From Chitinophaga skermanii (GTDB taxonomy: Bacteria > Bacteroidota > Bacteroidia > Chitinophagales > Chitinophagaceae), in contig NZ_QLLL01000005.1 in assembly GCF_003259335.1 (NCBI RefSeq), positions 526,943 to 590,942 on the forward strand: DNA of 64,000 bases, read 5' to 3'. This document shows positions 46,148-54,817 of this stretch, piece by piece; position 1 is the first letter of the stretch, and each line of letters opens with the position of its first letter. The notes below the pieces were generated by a model, which had not been told where the DNA came from, made no database searches, and was given only the letters and a program-made list of their open reading frames with translations. Both the position numbers and the translations under genes were made by a program.

Positions 46148-46283
46148 ACCGACATCTCACCGACTCTCCACCGACTCGTACCCAGTATTTGTAAGGGGTT
46201 AGTAAGCCTTTTATCGACACTTTTCCGACATTTTGCCCACTTTTCCCAGTGTTTTCAAGGGCTCAGTAAGTCGTTTGTCGACA
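46148..46283. repeat. ACCGAC 11-bp repeats and a 64-bp direct repeat
   Basis: ACCGAC recurs at 46148, 46159 and 46170 with exact 11-base spacing. Just after, a 39-base imperfect repeat pairs 46181-46219 with 46245-46283 at offset 64 (both run from CCCAGT to TCGACA). Confidence 0.65.
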
Positions 46284-46353
46284 TTTTTATGCTGAAAGCC
46301 TTGATTTTACTCGATTTTTTGAGTGTACTTCATAACGCAGTAATGGCAAAAAA

Positions 46354-46450
46354 CGGCATTTTCCGGCACATTCCGGCATAAACCGGCACTTTTCGGCATT
46401 ATTCGGCATAAACCGGCATAAAGCGGTTAAAAGCGGCACATTCCGGCACG
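46354..46450. repeat. 10-bp tandem repeat array (CGGCA)
   Basis: CGGCA starts at 46354, 46364, 46374, 46384, 46394, 46404, 46414, 46434 and 46444, with a variant CGGTT at 46424: ten units with an exact 10-base period. The spacer five bases are A/T-rich. Confidence 0.85.
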
Positions 46451-46548
46451 CCGTTTTTTAAAACCAAAGGCTTGGCCTACATTCGTTGAGTAACCGGTGT
46501 AAGTTCTTTGACATGATTGTTTGTTTCCGCCAACTAGGAATAGCAAAG

Positions 46549-46623
46549 GGGCTGTAGTGGTAGATTGTCGCTACTATGTAAAGGGCACATGGTTGATGTG
46601 TTTAGCTGCTTTGAACACAGCCC
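46549..46623 (+). ncRNA. Possible structured RNA (three-way junction)
   Basis: Outer stem GGGCTG (46549-46554) with CAGCCC (46618-46623) encloses two hairpins: 46555-46561 with 46570-46576, and CACAT (46586-46590) with ATGTG (46596-46600). No known RNA family was recognised and no conservation can be checked here. It lies in the gene-free stretch after pgk and could equally fold on the other strand. Confidence 0.25.
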
Positions 46624-46704
46624 AATAGCGCCAAATCCTACAAACGGAGCGCCGCAAGTAAAGTAGGTGAGAGGTGAAAACGCTCACACCCATCACCCTC
46701 AAAT

Positions 46705-46736
46705 ACAAAAGCCACCTCCGAAGAGATGGCTTTTGT
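46705..46736. terminator. Terminator of the M20 dipeptidase gene
   Basis: ACAAAAGCCA/TGGCTTTTGT arms (46705-46714 with 46727-46736) plus an inner CTC/GAG pairing. A/T runs on both sides allow action in either direction. Confidence 0.75.
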
Positions 46737-46765
46737 CCCAATTAAATTCAATGATTGCTCACTGT

Positions 46766-48136
46766 TTATTTACTTAACTCCGCAAAGTGTTTGTGGAAAT
46801 AAGGTATAGTTTCGATGCCTTTATAGAAATTGGCTAAATCATATTTCTCGTTCGGCGAGTGCAAGTTATCACTATCTAGGCCAAATCCAAGTAATACAGT
46901 TTTCAATCCTAAAGTTTTTTCGAATAAGGCTACAATCGGAATACTACCGCCACCTCTTACTGGAATAGGGGCTTGACCGAATGTAGATTCGATGGCTTGG
47001 CTAGCCGCTTTGAAAGCGATGCTGTCTGTTGGTGTTACATAAGGGCTACCACCGTGGTGTGCCGTTACTTTCACTTGTACAGATTTAGGTGCAATAGCTT
47101 CAAAATGTTTTTTGAAAAGCTCGGAGATGTTAATCCAATCTTGCCCAGGTACTAAGCGCATAGAAATTTTCGCAAACGCTTTAGATGGCAATACTGTTTT
47201 TGCTCCTTCGCCAGTGTAACCACCCCAAATACCGTTCACTTCCAAGGTAGGACGAATACCGGTACGCTCAATAGTGGTATAACCTTTTTCACCCCATACA
47301 TCGTTCACGCCTAAGTCTTTCTTGTACTCTTCTACGTCGAACGGTGCTTTGTTCAAGGCTTCTCTCTCGGCTGCCGATAATTCTACTACACCATCGTAAA
47401 AACCAGGGATCGTGATATGGTTGTTTTCGTCGTGTAATGAAGCTATCATTTTAGCTAAGATCGTAGCAGGGTTCGCTACAGCACCACCGTATACACCTGA
47501 GTGTAAATCGCGGTTAGGGCCGGTTACTTCTACTTCCATATACGCCAAACCACGAAGGCCGGTGTCGATAGAAGGTGTTTCCAAGCTAATCATTGAGGTA
47601 TCGGAAATCAATACCACGTCGGCTTTTAAACGTTCTTTATTTTGCTCGAGGAATGGACCCAGGTTCGATGAACCTACTTCTTCTTCCCCTTCAATCATAA
47701 ACTTAATGTTGCAAGGCAAAGTATTCGTAGCCATTAAGGTTTCGAATGCTTTCACGTGCATGTAGAATTGTCCTTTATCATCGGCGCTACCGCGGGCGTA
47801 GATTTTACCGTCTTTAATAACGGGCTCGAACGGACCGCTATGCCATAAATCCAATGGATCTGGCGGCTGTACGTCGTAGTGACCGTATACTAATACTGTC
47901 GGCAAAGCCGGGTCAATGATCTTTTCGCCGTAAACAATGGGGTGACCGGGCGTTGGGCACACTTCCACGTTATCTGCGCCAGCTTTTATCAATTGCTCTT
48001 TTACCGCTTCAGCACAACGTTTTGTATCGTCGTTATGACGTGAATCTGCGCTTACAGAAGGGATTCTCAATAAATCGAGTAATTCTTGCAGGAAGCGATC
48101 TTTGTGTTGTGCTTGGTATTCTTTCCAAACTTGCAT
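46766..48136 (-). CDS. M20-family dipeptidase
   Basis: 456 residues, cytoplasmic. Metal ligands are in VYGHYDVQP (His and Asp), ARGSADDKG (bridging Asp), EGEEEVGS (Glu pair) and near the C terminus GLDSDNLHSPNE (His). These match M20 dipeptidases of the CNDP type, two-zinc enzymes that cut dipeptides. Own terminator downstream; the gene-free repeat region lies beyond it. Confidence 0.92.
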   Translation of the reverse strand: MQVWKEYQAQHKDRFLQELLDLLRIPSVSADSRHNDDTKRCAEAVKEQLIKAGADNVEVCPTPGHPIVYGEKIIDPALPTVLVYGHYDVQPPDPLDLWHSGPFEPVIKDGKIYARGSADDKGQFYMHVKAFETLMATNTLPCNIKFMIEGEEEVGSSNLGPFLEQNKERLKADVVLISDTSMISLETPSIDTGLRGLAYMEVEVTGPNRDLHSGVYGGAVANPATILAKMIASLHDENNHITIPGFYDGVVELSAAEREALNKAPFDVEEYKKDLGVNDVWGEKGYTTIERTGIRPTLEVNGIWGGYTGEGAKTVLPSKAFAKISMRLVPGQDWINISELFKKHFEAIAPKSVQVKVTAHHGGSPYVTPTDSIAFKAASQAIESTFGQAPIPVRGGGSIPIVALFEKTLGLKTVLLGFGLDSDNLHSPNEKYDLANFYKGIETIPYFHKHFAELSK

Positions 48137-48226
48137 GATGCTATGATTAATCGTTCACAATGGGTGCAATTTAAAGGAAAATGACAACCCAATGCGCGAT
48201 CAGTAAAAAAATCGGTGGAGAAAGTA

Positions 48227-48691
48227 CTATGAAATTAATTTTTGGCGGAGCAGGAACTCTAGCTTTTCATTCACATCCAATAACTTCTCGGTTAACTCGC
48301 GGTTTTCTTTACGCAAAGCATATACTTCATACGCCTTTTCGATATTGTGTTTCAGCTCATCTTCGTTCCAAGGCTTAGAGAAATATTTATACACTTGGCC
48401 TTTGTTAATGGCATCAATCACCGCGTTAATATCGGCATAGCCGGTTAACAATATGCGGATAGGTTCCGGGTACTTGTCAAGAATAGACTCGAAAAACTCG
48501 ATCCCCGTCATCTTTGGCATTCTTTGATCGGAGATAATAATGTGAAATTCATTCGTTTCTAAAATCTTGTAAGCGTCTTCGGCAGATTCTGCTGTTGTAA
48601 CGGTATACAATCTTCTGAATGAAGCCTTAAAAGCATTCAAGTTATGAATTTCATCATCAATGTATAGGATGCGAATATGTTGAGCACTCAT
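48227..48691 (-). CDS. Receiver-domain response regulator with coiled-coil tail
   Basis: 154 residues. Receiver fold with acidic pair in YIDDE, phospho-acceptor D55 in IIISDQRMP, Thr in LLTGYAD and Lys in FSKPWNEDEL. The FSKPWN form is typical of receivers in RpfG-like and hybrid systems. Residues about 125-154 are a coiled coil (LRKENRELTEKLLDVNEKLEFL) and no output domain follows, so signalling is by protein contact. No kinase gene is adjacent. Confidence 0.9.
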   Translation of the reverse strand: MSAQHIRILYIDDEIHNLNAFKASFRRLYTVTTAESAEDAYKILETNEFHIIISDQRMPKMTGIEFFESILDKYPEPIRILLTGYADINAVIDAINKGQVYKYFSKPWNEDELKHNIEKAYEVYALRKENRELTEKLLDVNEKLEFLLRQKLIS

Positions 48692-49021
48692 TCTAATTAG
48701 GTGGTAGTACTGGCTAGTAATTTAATAAAAATTAATGAGTTACAAACAATGAAATCCACTGGATTGTTAATTAAACGGAAGCGTATGCTGAACGTGCGAA
48801 ATGTTGTCGGCTACTCAAGATACAATTCACTGTATTCAAATGTACGTAATCATATAAATAATTCACATTGAATTTGTGCAATTTGGAGATTCCACCCAAC
48901 AAATTAAGTGAAATTAACATTACATTTAGACTGAATATGAGAGAAGTATGTTGAATTTTACGTAATTTCAATCAGTTCGTTACAATAACCTTTTATCTGT
49001 ATACAATTTAAATTTAGGAAT
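48692..49021. other. Divergent intergenic region between the response regulator and lemA-like gene
   Basis: 330 bases, A/T-rich, no open frame of note. It holds a minus-strand -7-like element (see 48837-48844); no other elements were identified. Confidence 0.4.
48837..48844 (-). promoter_or_regulatory. Possible -7 element of the response-regulator gene
   Basis: On the minus strand this reads TACATTTG, an exact TAnnTTTG. A near match to TTTG (TGTG) lies about 19 bases upstream. The leader would be about 145 bases. Confidence 0.3.
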
Positions 49022-49606
49022 ATGAAAGCTGGTATTATTGCCATTGTTGTATTAGTTCTCCTAGGATTCGTCGGATGTAACAAATACAACAGTTTAGTAA
49101 AATTGGAAGAAAATGTGAAGCAAAAGTGGGGTCTCGTGGAAACACAATACCAACGCCGTGCAGATTTGATCGACAACCTCGTAGCTACTGTTAAAGGAGC
49201 TGCTAACTTCGAACAATCTACACTTACGCAAGTGGTAGAAGCACGCGCAAATGCTACGAAAGTGCAAATCAATGCCGATGATCTTACACCAGAAAAAATC
49301 GCAGAATTCCAGAAAGCACAAGGCGCCTTAAGTCAATCTTTAGGTCGTTTATTAGCCGTAGCAGAAAGCTACCCAACCTTGCAATCTGTACAAAACTTCC
49401 GCGACTTACAAGCACAAATTGAAGGTACAGAAAACCGTATCGCTACCGTAAGAGGCGATTTCAACGTATCTGTTACCGAATACAACAAAGCCGTGCGCGT
49501 ATTCCCTGGTAACATTATCGCAGGTATCAGCGGGTTCAAACAAAAAGGTTATTTCGCCTCAGACCCAGGTGCTGAAAAAGCGCCGAAAGTTGACTTCGGT
49601 AAATAA
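49022..49606 (+). CDS. LemA-family protein
   Basis: 194 residues. One N-terminal membrane helix (MKAGIIAIVVLVLLGFVGCN) and then the LemA helical core: NSLVKLEENVKQKWGLVETQYQRRADLIDNLV, RLLAVAESYPTLQSVQNF, LQAQIEGTENRIATVRGDFN and FNVSVTEYNKAVRVFPGNIIA. The Cys in VGCN could also be a lipobox. Function is poorly known. It precedes two TPM-domain genes in the same direction, the usual LemA/TPM arrangement. Confidence 0.92.
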   Translation: MKAGIIAIVVLVLLGFVGCNKYNSLVKLEENVKQKWGLVETQYQRRADLIDNLVATVKGAANFEQSTLTQVVEARANATKVQINADDLTPEKIAEFQKAQGALSQSLGRLLAVAESYPTLQSVQNFRDLQAQIEGTENRIATVRGDFNVSVTEYNKAVRVFPGNIIAGISGFKQKGYFASDPGAEKAPKVDFGK

Positions 49607-49691
49607 TCGTTTTTCACATATAGCATTTTTAGGAAAGGGAATAGCGTATGCTTTCCCTTCCTTTTATTTATTGCCTCTTAATTTATTACCT

Positions 49692-50153
49692 ATGGGTTTA
49701 TTTTCCTTGGGAAAGAAAAAGCCACTCTTCAACGACCAAGAACAAGCGCACATCGTACAAGCGATCCGCATTGCCGAAAGACTTACTTCCGGCGAAATTA
49801 GGGTGTACGTGGAAAGTCGTTGCACCTACGTCGACCCGATCGACAGGGCCAAAGAAGTGTTTGCAGGATTGGGAATGAACCAAACGAAACATCGTAACGG
49901 GGTATTGTTATACCTCGCACTCGCCGATCACCAATTCGCTATTTTCGGTGATGAAGGTATTCATACGAAAGTTGGCCAAGATTTCTGGCATAAAGAAGCC
50001 CATCTTTTACGCACGCATTTCGGTGCCGAACAAATTATTGAAGGTATTTCTGCTTGTGTGAAGGAAATAGGAGAATCGTTACAACAACATTTTCCTTACG
50101 ATAACGAAGATGATAAGAACGAATTACCCGATGATATCGTGTTTGGCCATTAA
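49692..50153 (+). CDS. TPM-domain protein, short form
   Basis: About 153 residues from ATG 49692 (MGLFSLGKKKPLFNDQEQ); an in-frame start at 49569 would overlap the LemA gene and add unrelated residues. TPM features: IVQAIRIAERLTSGEIRVYVES, ATP-like segment GVLLYLALADHQFAIFGDEGIH. TPM proteins include plant thylakoid PSII-assembly factors and bacterial proteins of unclear role. No signal peptide or membrane anchor is seen. Confidence 0.82.
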   Translation: MGLFSLGKKKPLFNDQEQAHIVQAIRIAERLTSGEIRVYVESRCTYVDPIDRAKEVFAGLGMNQTKHRNGVLLYLALADHQFAIFGDEGIHTKVGQDFWHKEAHLLRTHFGAEQIIEGISACVKEIGESLQQHFPYDNEDDKNELPDDIVFGH

Positions 50154-50198
50154 CAACCAACACGCCCGGGTATATTATTGATCCAGCAGATTAACATC

Positions 50199-50966
50199 AT
50201 GAAGATATTACGCAGGTTTTTAGCAAGCCTATTTTTAATAGCTACGGTACTGCAAGTATCGGCCCAGAACATCCCTTCTCCACCAAAGCCTTGGCAATTG
50301 GTGAACGATTACGCAGGCTTATTACTGCGTACGGAAGATGAACAACTCGAAGCCAAATTAAGGGCCTATGAAGATTCTACTTCCACCCAAATAGCCATCG
50401 TAACGGTAAACGATTTAGATGGTTACGATGTACACGACTATGCCTTGAAGTTATTTCGTGATTGGGGTATTGGAACAAAAGAGAAGAATAACGGGTTATT
50501 GATATTAGTGTCGAAGAATGATCGTAAGATCAAGATTATGACCGGCATGGGCTTAGAAGGGGCTGTTCCCGACGCCATTGCCAACCGGATCATACTAAAC
50601 GTGATCCAACCAAATTTTAAAGCAGGACATTATTACCAAGGCTTAGATGAAGCCACGGATTTAATCATAAAAGCAGCAGCCGGCGAATACAAAGGCATCC
50701 CACGCAAAAAGGATAGTGAAGGAGGCGGTGGCTTCCTCATTATTTTAGTTATTATCATCATTATTGTGGCCCTCGCATCACGTGGTGGTCGCGGTGGTGG
50801 CGGAACGTACAGCCGTAGAGGCTGGGGCGGCCCTATCATTGGTGGTTTTGGCGGCTTCGGTGGTGGCGGTGGATTCGGAGGCGGTAGCAGCGGCGGTTTC
50901 GGAGGAGGCTCCGGTGGCTGGGGCGGTGGTTCCAGTATCGGTGGCGGTGCCTCGGGAAGCTGGTAA
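50199..50966 (+). CDS. TPM-domain membrane protein, YgcG type, Gly-rich tail
   Basis: About 255 residues from ATG 50199. Signal peptide MKILRRFLASLFLIATVLQVSAQ, a TPM domain (LVNDYAGLLLRTEDEQLEAKL, TSTQIAIVTVNDLDGYDV, RDWGIGTKEKNNGLLILVSK), a membrane helix (GGGFLIILVIIIIIVALA) and a glycine-rich tail of about 65 residues. This architecture matches YgcG/TPM proteins that go with LemA. The Gly-rich tail is low complexity, so shadow open frames on both strands there mean nothing. Confidence 0.88.
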   Translation: MKILRRFLASLFLIATVLQVSAQNIPSPPKPWQLVNDYAGLLLRTEDEQLEAKLRAYEDSTSTQIAIVTVNDLDGYDVHDYALKLFRDWGIGTKEKNNGLLILVSKNDRKIKIMTGMGLEGAVPDAIANRIILNVIQPNFKAGHYYQGLDEATDLIIKAAAGEYKGIPRKKDSEGGGGFLIILVIIIIIVALASRGGRGGGGTYSRRGWGGPIIGGFGGFGGGGGFGGGSSGGFGGGSGGWGGGSSIGGGASGSW

Positions 50967-51022
50967 GCAATTTGCTGCAGGTGAATGATGAACGCTTTCG
51001 TTCCATTGAAAAATAATTAACC

Positions 51023-51982
51023 ATGCGATACTTACACATTCTGAATGGAGATGCAATGCTAGCCACTTTCCAAGAAAGCGGGATACCCGGCGAAGTGGTC
51101 ATTTGTAGAGAAATGCTATGTGAAGGTCGCGTGACGGACGCGCCGAACGTACTTACCTTTTTCGAAGAACGTTCGGTGCATGTCCAACAAGTATATGGCA
51201 TCGACCAGCAGATTTACCAAACGCGCGTAGTGGAAGAATTCTTAAAACTCCACAACGCGAAAGATTCGGATGAAATCGTTTTGTGGTTCGAATTCGACTT
51301 GTTCTGCCAAATCAACCTCTTATTCTGCCTACATTACTTACAACAACTCCCCACCAACTTTTCAAAAATCAGCATTGTTTCCGTTGGCGATGAACCCAAT
51401 ACGCAAAACTTTAAAGGCCTAGGCTCCGCTTCCGCCCAGCAATTACAAACACTCTTCGAACAACGCAAGGAAGTAAAGGACGATGATATTATGCTCGCTA
51501 CCCGCGCTTGGCAAGCCTATTGCGGCAACAATCCATTCGCCATCGAAGCGTTGGTAACAGAAACATCACCCGCTTTGCCTTTTCTCGGTACAGCTTTGGC
51601 TGCACACTTACAACGCTTGCCCAATACGTTTAACGGGTTGAATATTATTCACCAGTTTTTCCTGCATCGCTTAGCATTAGGACAAGCCCGCTGGTACGAC
51701 TTATACCAACTCTTCTGGAACGAACTGCGTATTTTGGGATTCGGCGATTTTCAACTCGATATATATTCACAACGTATGCGTCATGCGGGCGTAATGGAAA
51801 GTAAAGACCAAATGTTGGCCATCACCTCTTTGGGGAAGGAAGTACTATCGGGTGAGGAAAATTATTTACACTATGCCGATTTTCAACAAATCTGGCTCGG
51901 GGGCATTCACTTACATAAAACCCCGTTCCGCTATCATAACGATACAAATGAAGTGGTAACCATCGACCAAGTGGCCCAATAA
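51023..51982 (+). CDS. DUF1835-domain protein
   Basis: 319 residues, cytoplasmic. The N terminus MRYLHILNGDAMLATFQESGIPGEVVICREMLCEGRV is the DUF1835 signature; IVLWFEFDLFCQINLLFCLHYL and GLNIIHQFFLHRLALGQARWYDLYQLFWNELRILGFGDFQ follow. The family has no established function. It comes 56 bases after the TPM gene and ends at a terminator shared with the M19 dipeptidase gene. Confidence 0.85.
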   Translation: MRYLHILNGDAMLATFQESGIPGEVVICREMLCEGRVTDAPNVLTFFEERSVHVQQVYGIDQQIYQTRVVEEFLKLHNAKDSDEIVLWFEFDLFCQINLLFCLHYLQQLPTNFSKISIVSVGDEPNTQNFKGLGSASAQQLQTLFEQRKEVKDDDIMLATRAWQAYCGNNPFAIEALVTETSPALPFLGTALAAHLQRLPNTFNGLNIIHQFFLHRLALGQARWYDLYQLFWNELRILGFGDFQLDIYSQRMRHAGVMESKDQMLAITSLGKEVLSGEENYLHYADFQQIWLGGIHLHKTPFRYHNDTNEVVTIDQVAQ

Positions 51983-51983
51983 A

Positions 51984-52015
51984 AAACGGCCTCTACAATA
52001 TCGTAAAGACCGTTT
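51984..52015. terminator. Bidirectional terminator, imperfect stem
   Basis: AAACGGcCT (51984-51992) with AGaCCGTTT (52007-52015), one C/A mismatch, 14-base loop. Between the convergent DUF1835 and M19 dipeptidase genes. Confidence 0.55.
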
Positions 52016-52042
52016 ACATACTTTCAAATTATAGGAAGGCAA

Positions 52043-53122
52043 TTAAGCACCCCATGCTTTCACTAAGAAATTAATCCAATTTTTTCCCAAGATGTTATCT
52101 ATGTCTTGCTGCGCATAACCGCGTTGTTGCAAGATGGTAGGGAGCTTTTGCAAATCGGCAATGGTATCTAAATCACCCGGTGATTGCTCTGTACCAAATG
52201 CACCATCCAAATCAGACCCAATCGCCGAATGATGACTATTACCCGCTAACTGGCAAATATGATCGATTTGATCTGCTACGTTTTGCATGGTAACACCGGT
52301 AGATTGCGGCGTACTAACCCCGCGTACCCAGTTCGGCACTAACATCCAAGCATCAAATGCAGCACCAATAACGGCACCTCTTTCAATGAGTACTTTAAAT
52401 TGCTCGTCGCTAAACTGGCGATTATGATTTACAATGCTCCGTGAATTATGATGCGATGCCCAAACGGGACCTGCATATGCATCCATCGCTTCCCAGAAAC
52501 ATTCATCACACAAATGCGTAGCATCGAGAATAATATTGAAACGTTCCAGCTCTTTTAACAATGCCTTGCCTTTCACGCCTAAGCTGCCGGTAGAATCGGT
52601 ACCAAAAGCATACACACCAGGGCCGTAGTGAGCGGGCCCCACGGCACGCAACCCATTGTTGTAAGCTTTCTCTACGCACGACAAATCATAAAAAGAATCG
52701 GCACCTTCCAAACTGAGTATATACCCAATTGGCAATGTGCTCGTGTCTTGCGCGGCTTCCCACAATTCTACGTGCGCTTTTAATTGTGCTGCGGTAGTAA
52801 TCTGTACCATTTCGCCTTTCGCTTCCATGGCTTTGTAATACGCGAGTTGACCTTGGGTTTGTGCCCATGCCTGCTCTTGCGAATGCCAACCTGGTAACGG
52901 GTTATTAGGTGCTACGAAGCGTGCGATTTGCGTAGCTACACACAAACCTACACGGCCTTCACGCATAGCCGGGAAGGATACGGTACCACGACCACGGTCG
53001 GGCTTATCATGTAAACCTTCTTCTCTTTTGCGAATTTGCGGAACGGATTGCGTTAAGTCGCGGTTCCATTCCATCGCGTTCATACTTAAATCGAGGTGTG
53101 CATCAAATATTAATGAATGCAT
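52043..53122 (-). CDS. M19-family membrane-dipeptidase-like enzyme
   Basis: 359 residues, no clear signal peptide. Metal ligands: FDAHLDL (HxD), LSLEGAD (bridging Glu), DATHLCDECFW, WASHHNSR and GSDLDGAFG. Family members hydrolyse dipeptides including ones with D-residues. Last gene of the GntP-RidA-DTA-M19 cluster, 24 bases after the PLP enzyme. Confidence 0.9.
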   Translation of the reverse strand: MHSLIFDAHLDLSMNAMEWNRDLTQSVPQIRKREEGLHDKPDRGRGTVSFPAMREGRVGLCVATQIARFVAPNNPLPGWHSQEQAWAQTQGQLAYYKAMEAKGEMVQITTAAQLKAHVELWEAAQDTSTLPIGYILSLEGADSFYDLSCVEKAYNNGLRAVGPAHYGPGVYAFGTDSTGSLGVKGKALLKELERFNIILDATHLCDECFWEAMDAYAGPVWASHHNSRSIVNHNRQFSDEQFKVLIERGAVIGAAFDAWMLVPNWVRGVSTPQSTGVTMQNVADQIDHICQLAGNSHHSAIGSDLDGAFGTEQSPGDLDTIADLQKLPTILQQRGYAQQDIDNILGKNWINFLVKAWGA

Positions 53123-53146
53123 AAAAGGCGATTAATCGTGGTTGAA

Positions 53147-54253
53147 TTAGATGTTGATTTTCCTTTGGCGTGCTGTAATACGCCATGTACCGGTGTATTG
53201 TCCATGCTCGATAATATGCGCTTCGTTATACAGCGCAACTGATGGACATACATGGAAAGGCACAGCGAATAACAAGGCGCCAATTGGTAATGGCGTAGCG
53301 GTTTCTACCACTAGGTGTTCTTCACTTTGGGAGATCACTTTGTAATCGGCCAAGTTTAAGAATGCTACGCGTTTATCGATGGTATTTTCGGCAGCAACTG
53401 CTTTATGCCCGAGGTCGGTAGTAACACGGCCTGCAATAGGCTGTGAAATCACGCGGGTAAACAACACGGCAGCTTTCAGAAAGGGTTGTTCTGGTAAAGA
53501 ACTACCATAGCCTTCGTCCCACAACAAACAAGTACCCGGGCTGCAAATAACGCCGGGGCGTTTGGCATGCACGGTAAACGTGGGTGTACCGCCTACAACA
53601 ATTCCTGGAGTAGGGTAGTGTGCGTTTATTATTTGTTGAACGAGGGAAGCTACCGGGGCGTATGCTTCGTTGGTAATAGCAGTACGCTTGTCGAAATCTA
53701 CTTCCCGAATATGCCCGTCGTATACATGTAAACCCAATAGGCGTAGATGTTTTAACTGGGCAATTTGTTCGTACAAGGTAAATGCATCGGTGGGGTTGAT
53801 GCCTGTGCGGTGCATACCATTGTCGATATCGATATATACTTGCGCGGTGAGCCCGGTGGCTGCGAAGGTATTATTGAGTGCTTGCGCGGCGGGTTCGTTA
53901 TCTACTACCGAGGCAAATTGCACCTTTGGGTAGGCTTGTACTAAAGATAACCAGCGATTCAGCTTGGGACCAATCACTTGGTAAGCGAGTAAAACAAAAG
54001 CGGCGCCGGCATCGGCTACCATTTCCGCTTCGGCAATAGTTGCACATTTAAAGCGGGTGATGCCTTTGTCGAGCTGCATTTGTACGATCTCTTTGAGCTT
54101 ATGCGTTTTTACATGTGGCATCAGCTTCGCGGGATCGCCCGCAATACTAATCATGGTGTCGATGTTTTGTGCAACACGATCTTTATAGATTAATAATGCG
54201 GGGCTGTCGATATCTGCAGGTACTTGGAATTCGTACCAGTTACCGGTATCCAT
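53147..54253 (-). CDS. D-serine dehydratase / D-threonine aldolase-like PLP enzyme
   Basis: 368 residues. Alanine-racemase-like barrel with PLP lysine K49 in MPHVKTHK, and GVVGGTPTFTVH-like phosphate site segment (IVVGGTPTF). The C terminus has H334 and C336 in FHVCPS; this His-x-Cys pair is the metal site of eukaryotic-type D-serine dehydratases, while D-threonine aldolases are reported to use His-x-Asp. Either reaction is possible, dehydratase favoured. RidA, next door, clears the reactive enamine that dehydratases make. Confidence 0.85.
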   Translation of the reverse strand: MDTGNWYEFQVPADIDSPALLIYKDRVAQNIDTMISIAGDPAKLMPHVKTHKLKEIVQMQLDKGITRFKCATIAEAEMVADAGAAFVLLAYQVIGPKLNRWLSLVQAYPKVQFASVVDNEPAAQALNNTFAATGLTAQVYIDIDNGMHRTGINPTDAFTLYEQIAQLKHLRLLGLHVYDGHIREVDFDKRTAITNEAYAPVASLVQQIINAHYPTPGIVVGGTPTFTVHAKRPGVICSPGTCLLWDEGYGSSLPEQPFLKAAVLFTRVISQPIAGRVTTDLGHKAVAAENTIDKRVAFLNLADYKVISQSEEHLVVETATPLPIGALLFAVPFHVCPSVALYNEAHIIEHGQYTGTWRITARQRKINI

Positions 54254-54265
54254 AAGCGAATGATA

Positions 54266-54730
54266 TTAGTCGGCTAATTCAAAAAGCACTTCAATCTCAA
54301 CAGGAATATTCTCTGGTAAAGAACCCATCCCTACGGCACTACGTACGCCAATACCGTTTTCTGGTCCCCAGATTTTTGCGAATAATTCACTACAACCGTT
54401 GATAACGAATGGATGTGGACCGAAGTCTGGTGTAGCATTCACCATACCCAATACTTTAATCACGCGTTTAATTCTATCTAAAGAACCCAAGTTCGTTACA
54501 ATTGTAGACAAGATCGTTAAGCCCACTTGTTGCGCAGCCAATTTCGCCGCCTCAGCATCCAAGTCAACGCCTACTTTCCCGAAAATCAATTCACCATTTG
54601 TTTGTACAGGACCGTGGCCCGATACATATACCATCTTATCAACTACCAGCAATGGTTTATACACACCTTTTGGCGCTGGCGCCGGTGGTAATTCCAAGCC
54701 TAATTGTTCGAAGTTTTGCGTTGCTGTCAT
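54266..54730 (-). CDS. RidA (YjgF/YER057c) family protein
   Basis: About 154 residues from ATG 54730 (MTATQNFEQLGLELPPAP); an earlier in-frame ATG at 54781 is less likely. Contains MVYVSGHGPVQTNGELIFGKVG and the C-terminal GVRSAVGMGSLPENIPVEIEV, where R130 corresponds to the RidA carboxylate-binding arginine needed for enamine/imine deaminase activity. Twelve bases separate it from the PLP enzyme gene. Confidence 0.88.
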   Translation of the reverse strand: MTATQNFEQLGLELPPAPAPKGVYKPLLVVDKMVYVSGHGPVQTNGELIFGKVGVDLDAEAAKLAAQQVGLTILSTIVTNLGSLDRIKRVIKVLGMVNATPDFGPHPFVINGCSELFAKIWGPENGIGVRSAVGMGSLPENIPVEIEVLFELAD

Positions 54731-54817
54731 CTTATATAATTTTATATGTCTACAATGTTCGTTTGCATAATTACGCATCAATTGCCATTATTATCCCTTC
54801 TTACAAAAGAAAATTTT

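Noticed and set aside
46001..46381. Open frame of 126 codons between pgk and the M20 dipeptidase gene
   Set aside because: It runs across the short tandem repeats, has no family resemblance and its composition follows the repeats; not a gene.
46495..46520. TTCTTTGACATGATTG, similar to sequences near rRNA leaders or CRISPR loci in Bacteroidota
   Set aside because: No repeat-spacer array, cas gene or rRNA follows; a single short match is not enough.
50633..51201. Several frames opposite or beside the Gly-rich tail of the TPM protein
   Set aside because: GGT/GGC repeats open all frames; they carry no protein-like features.
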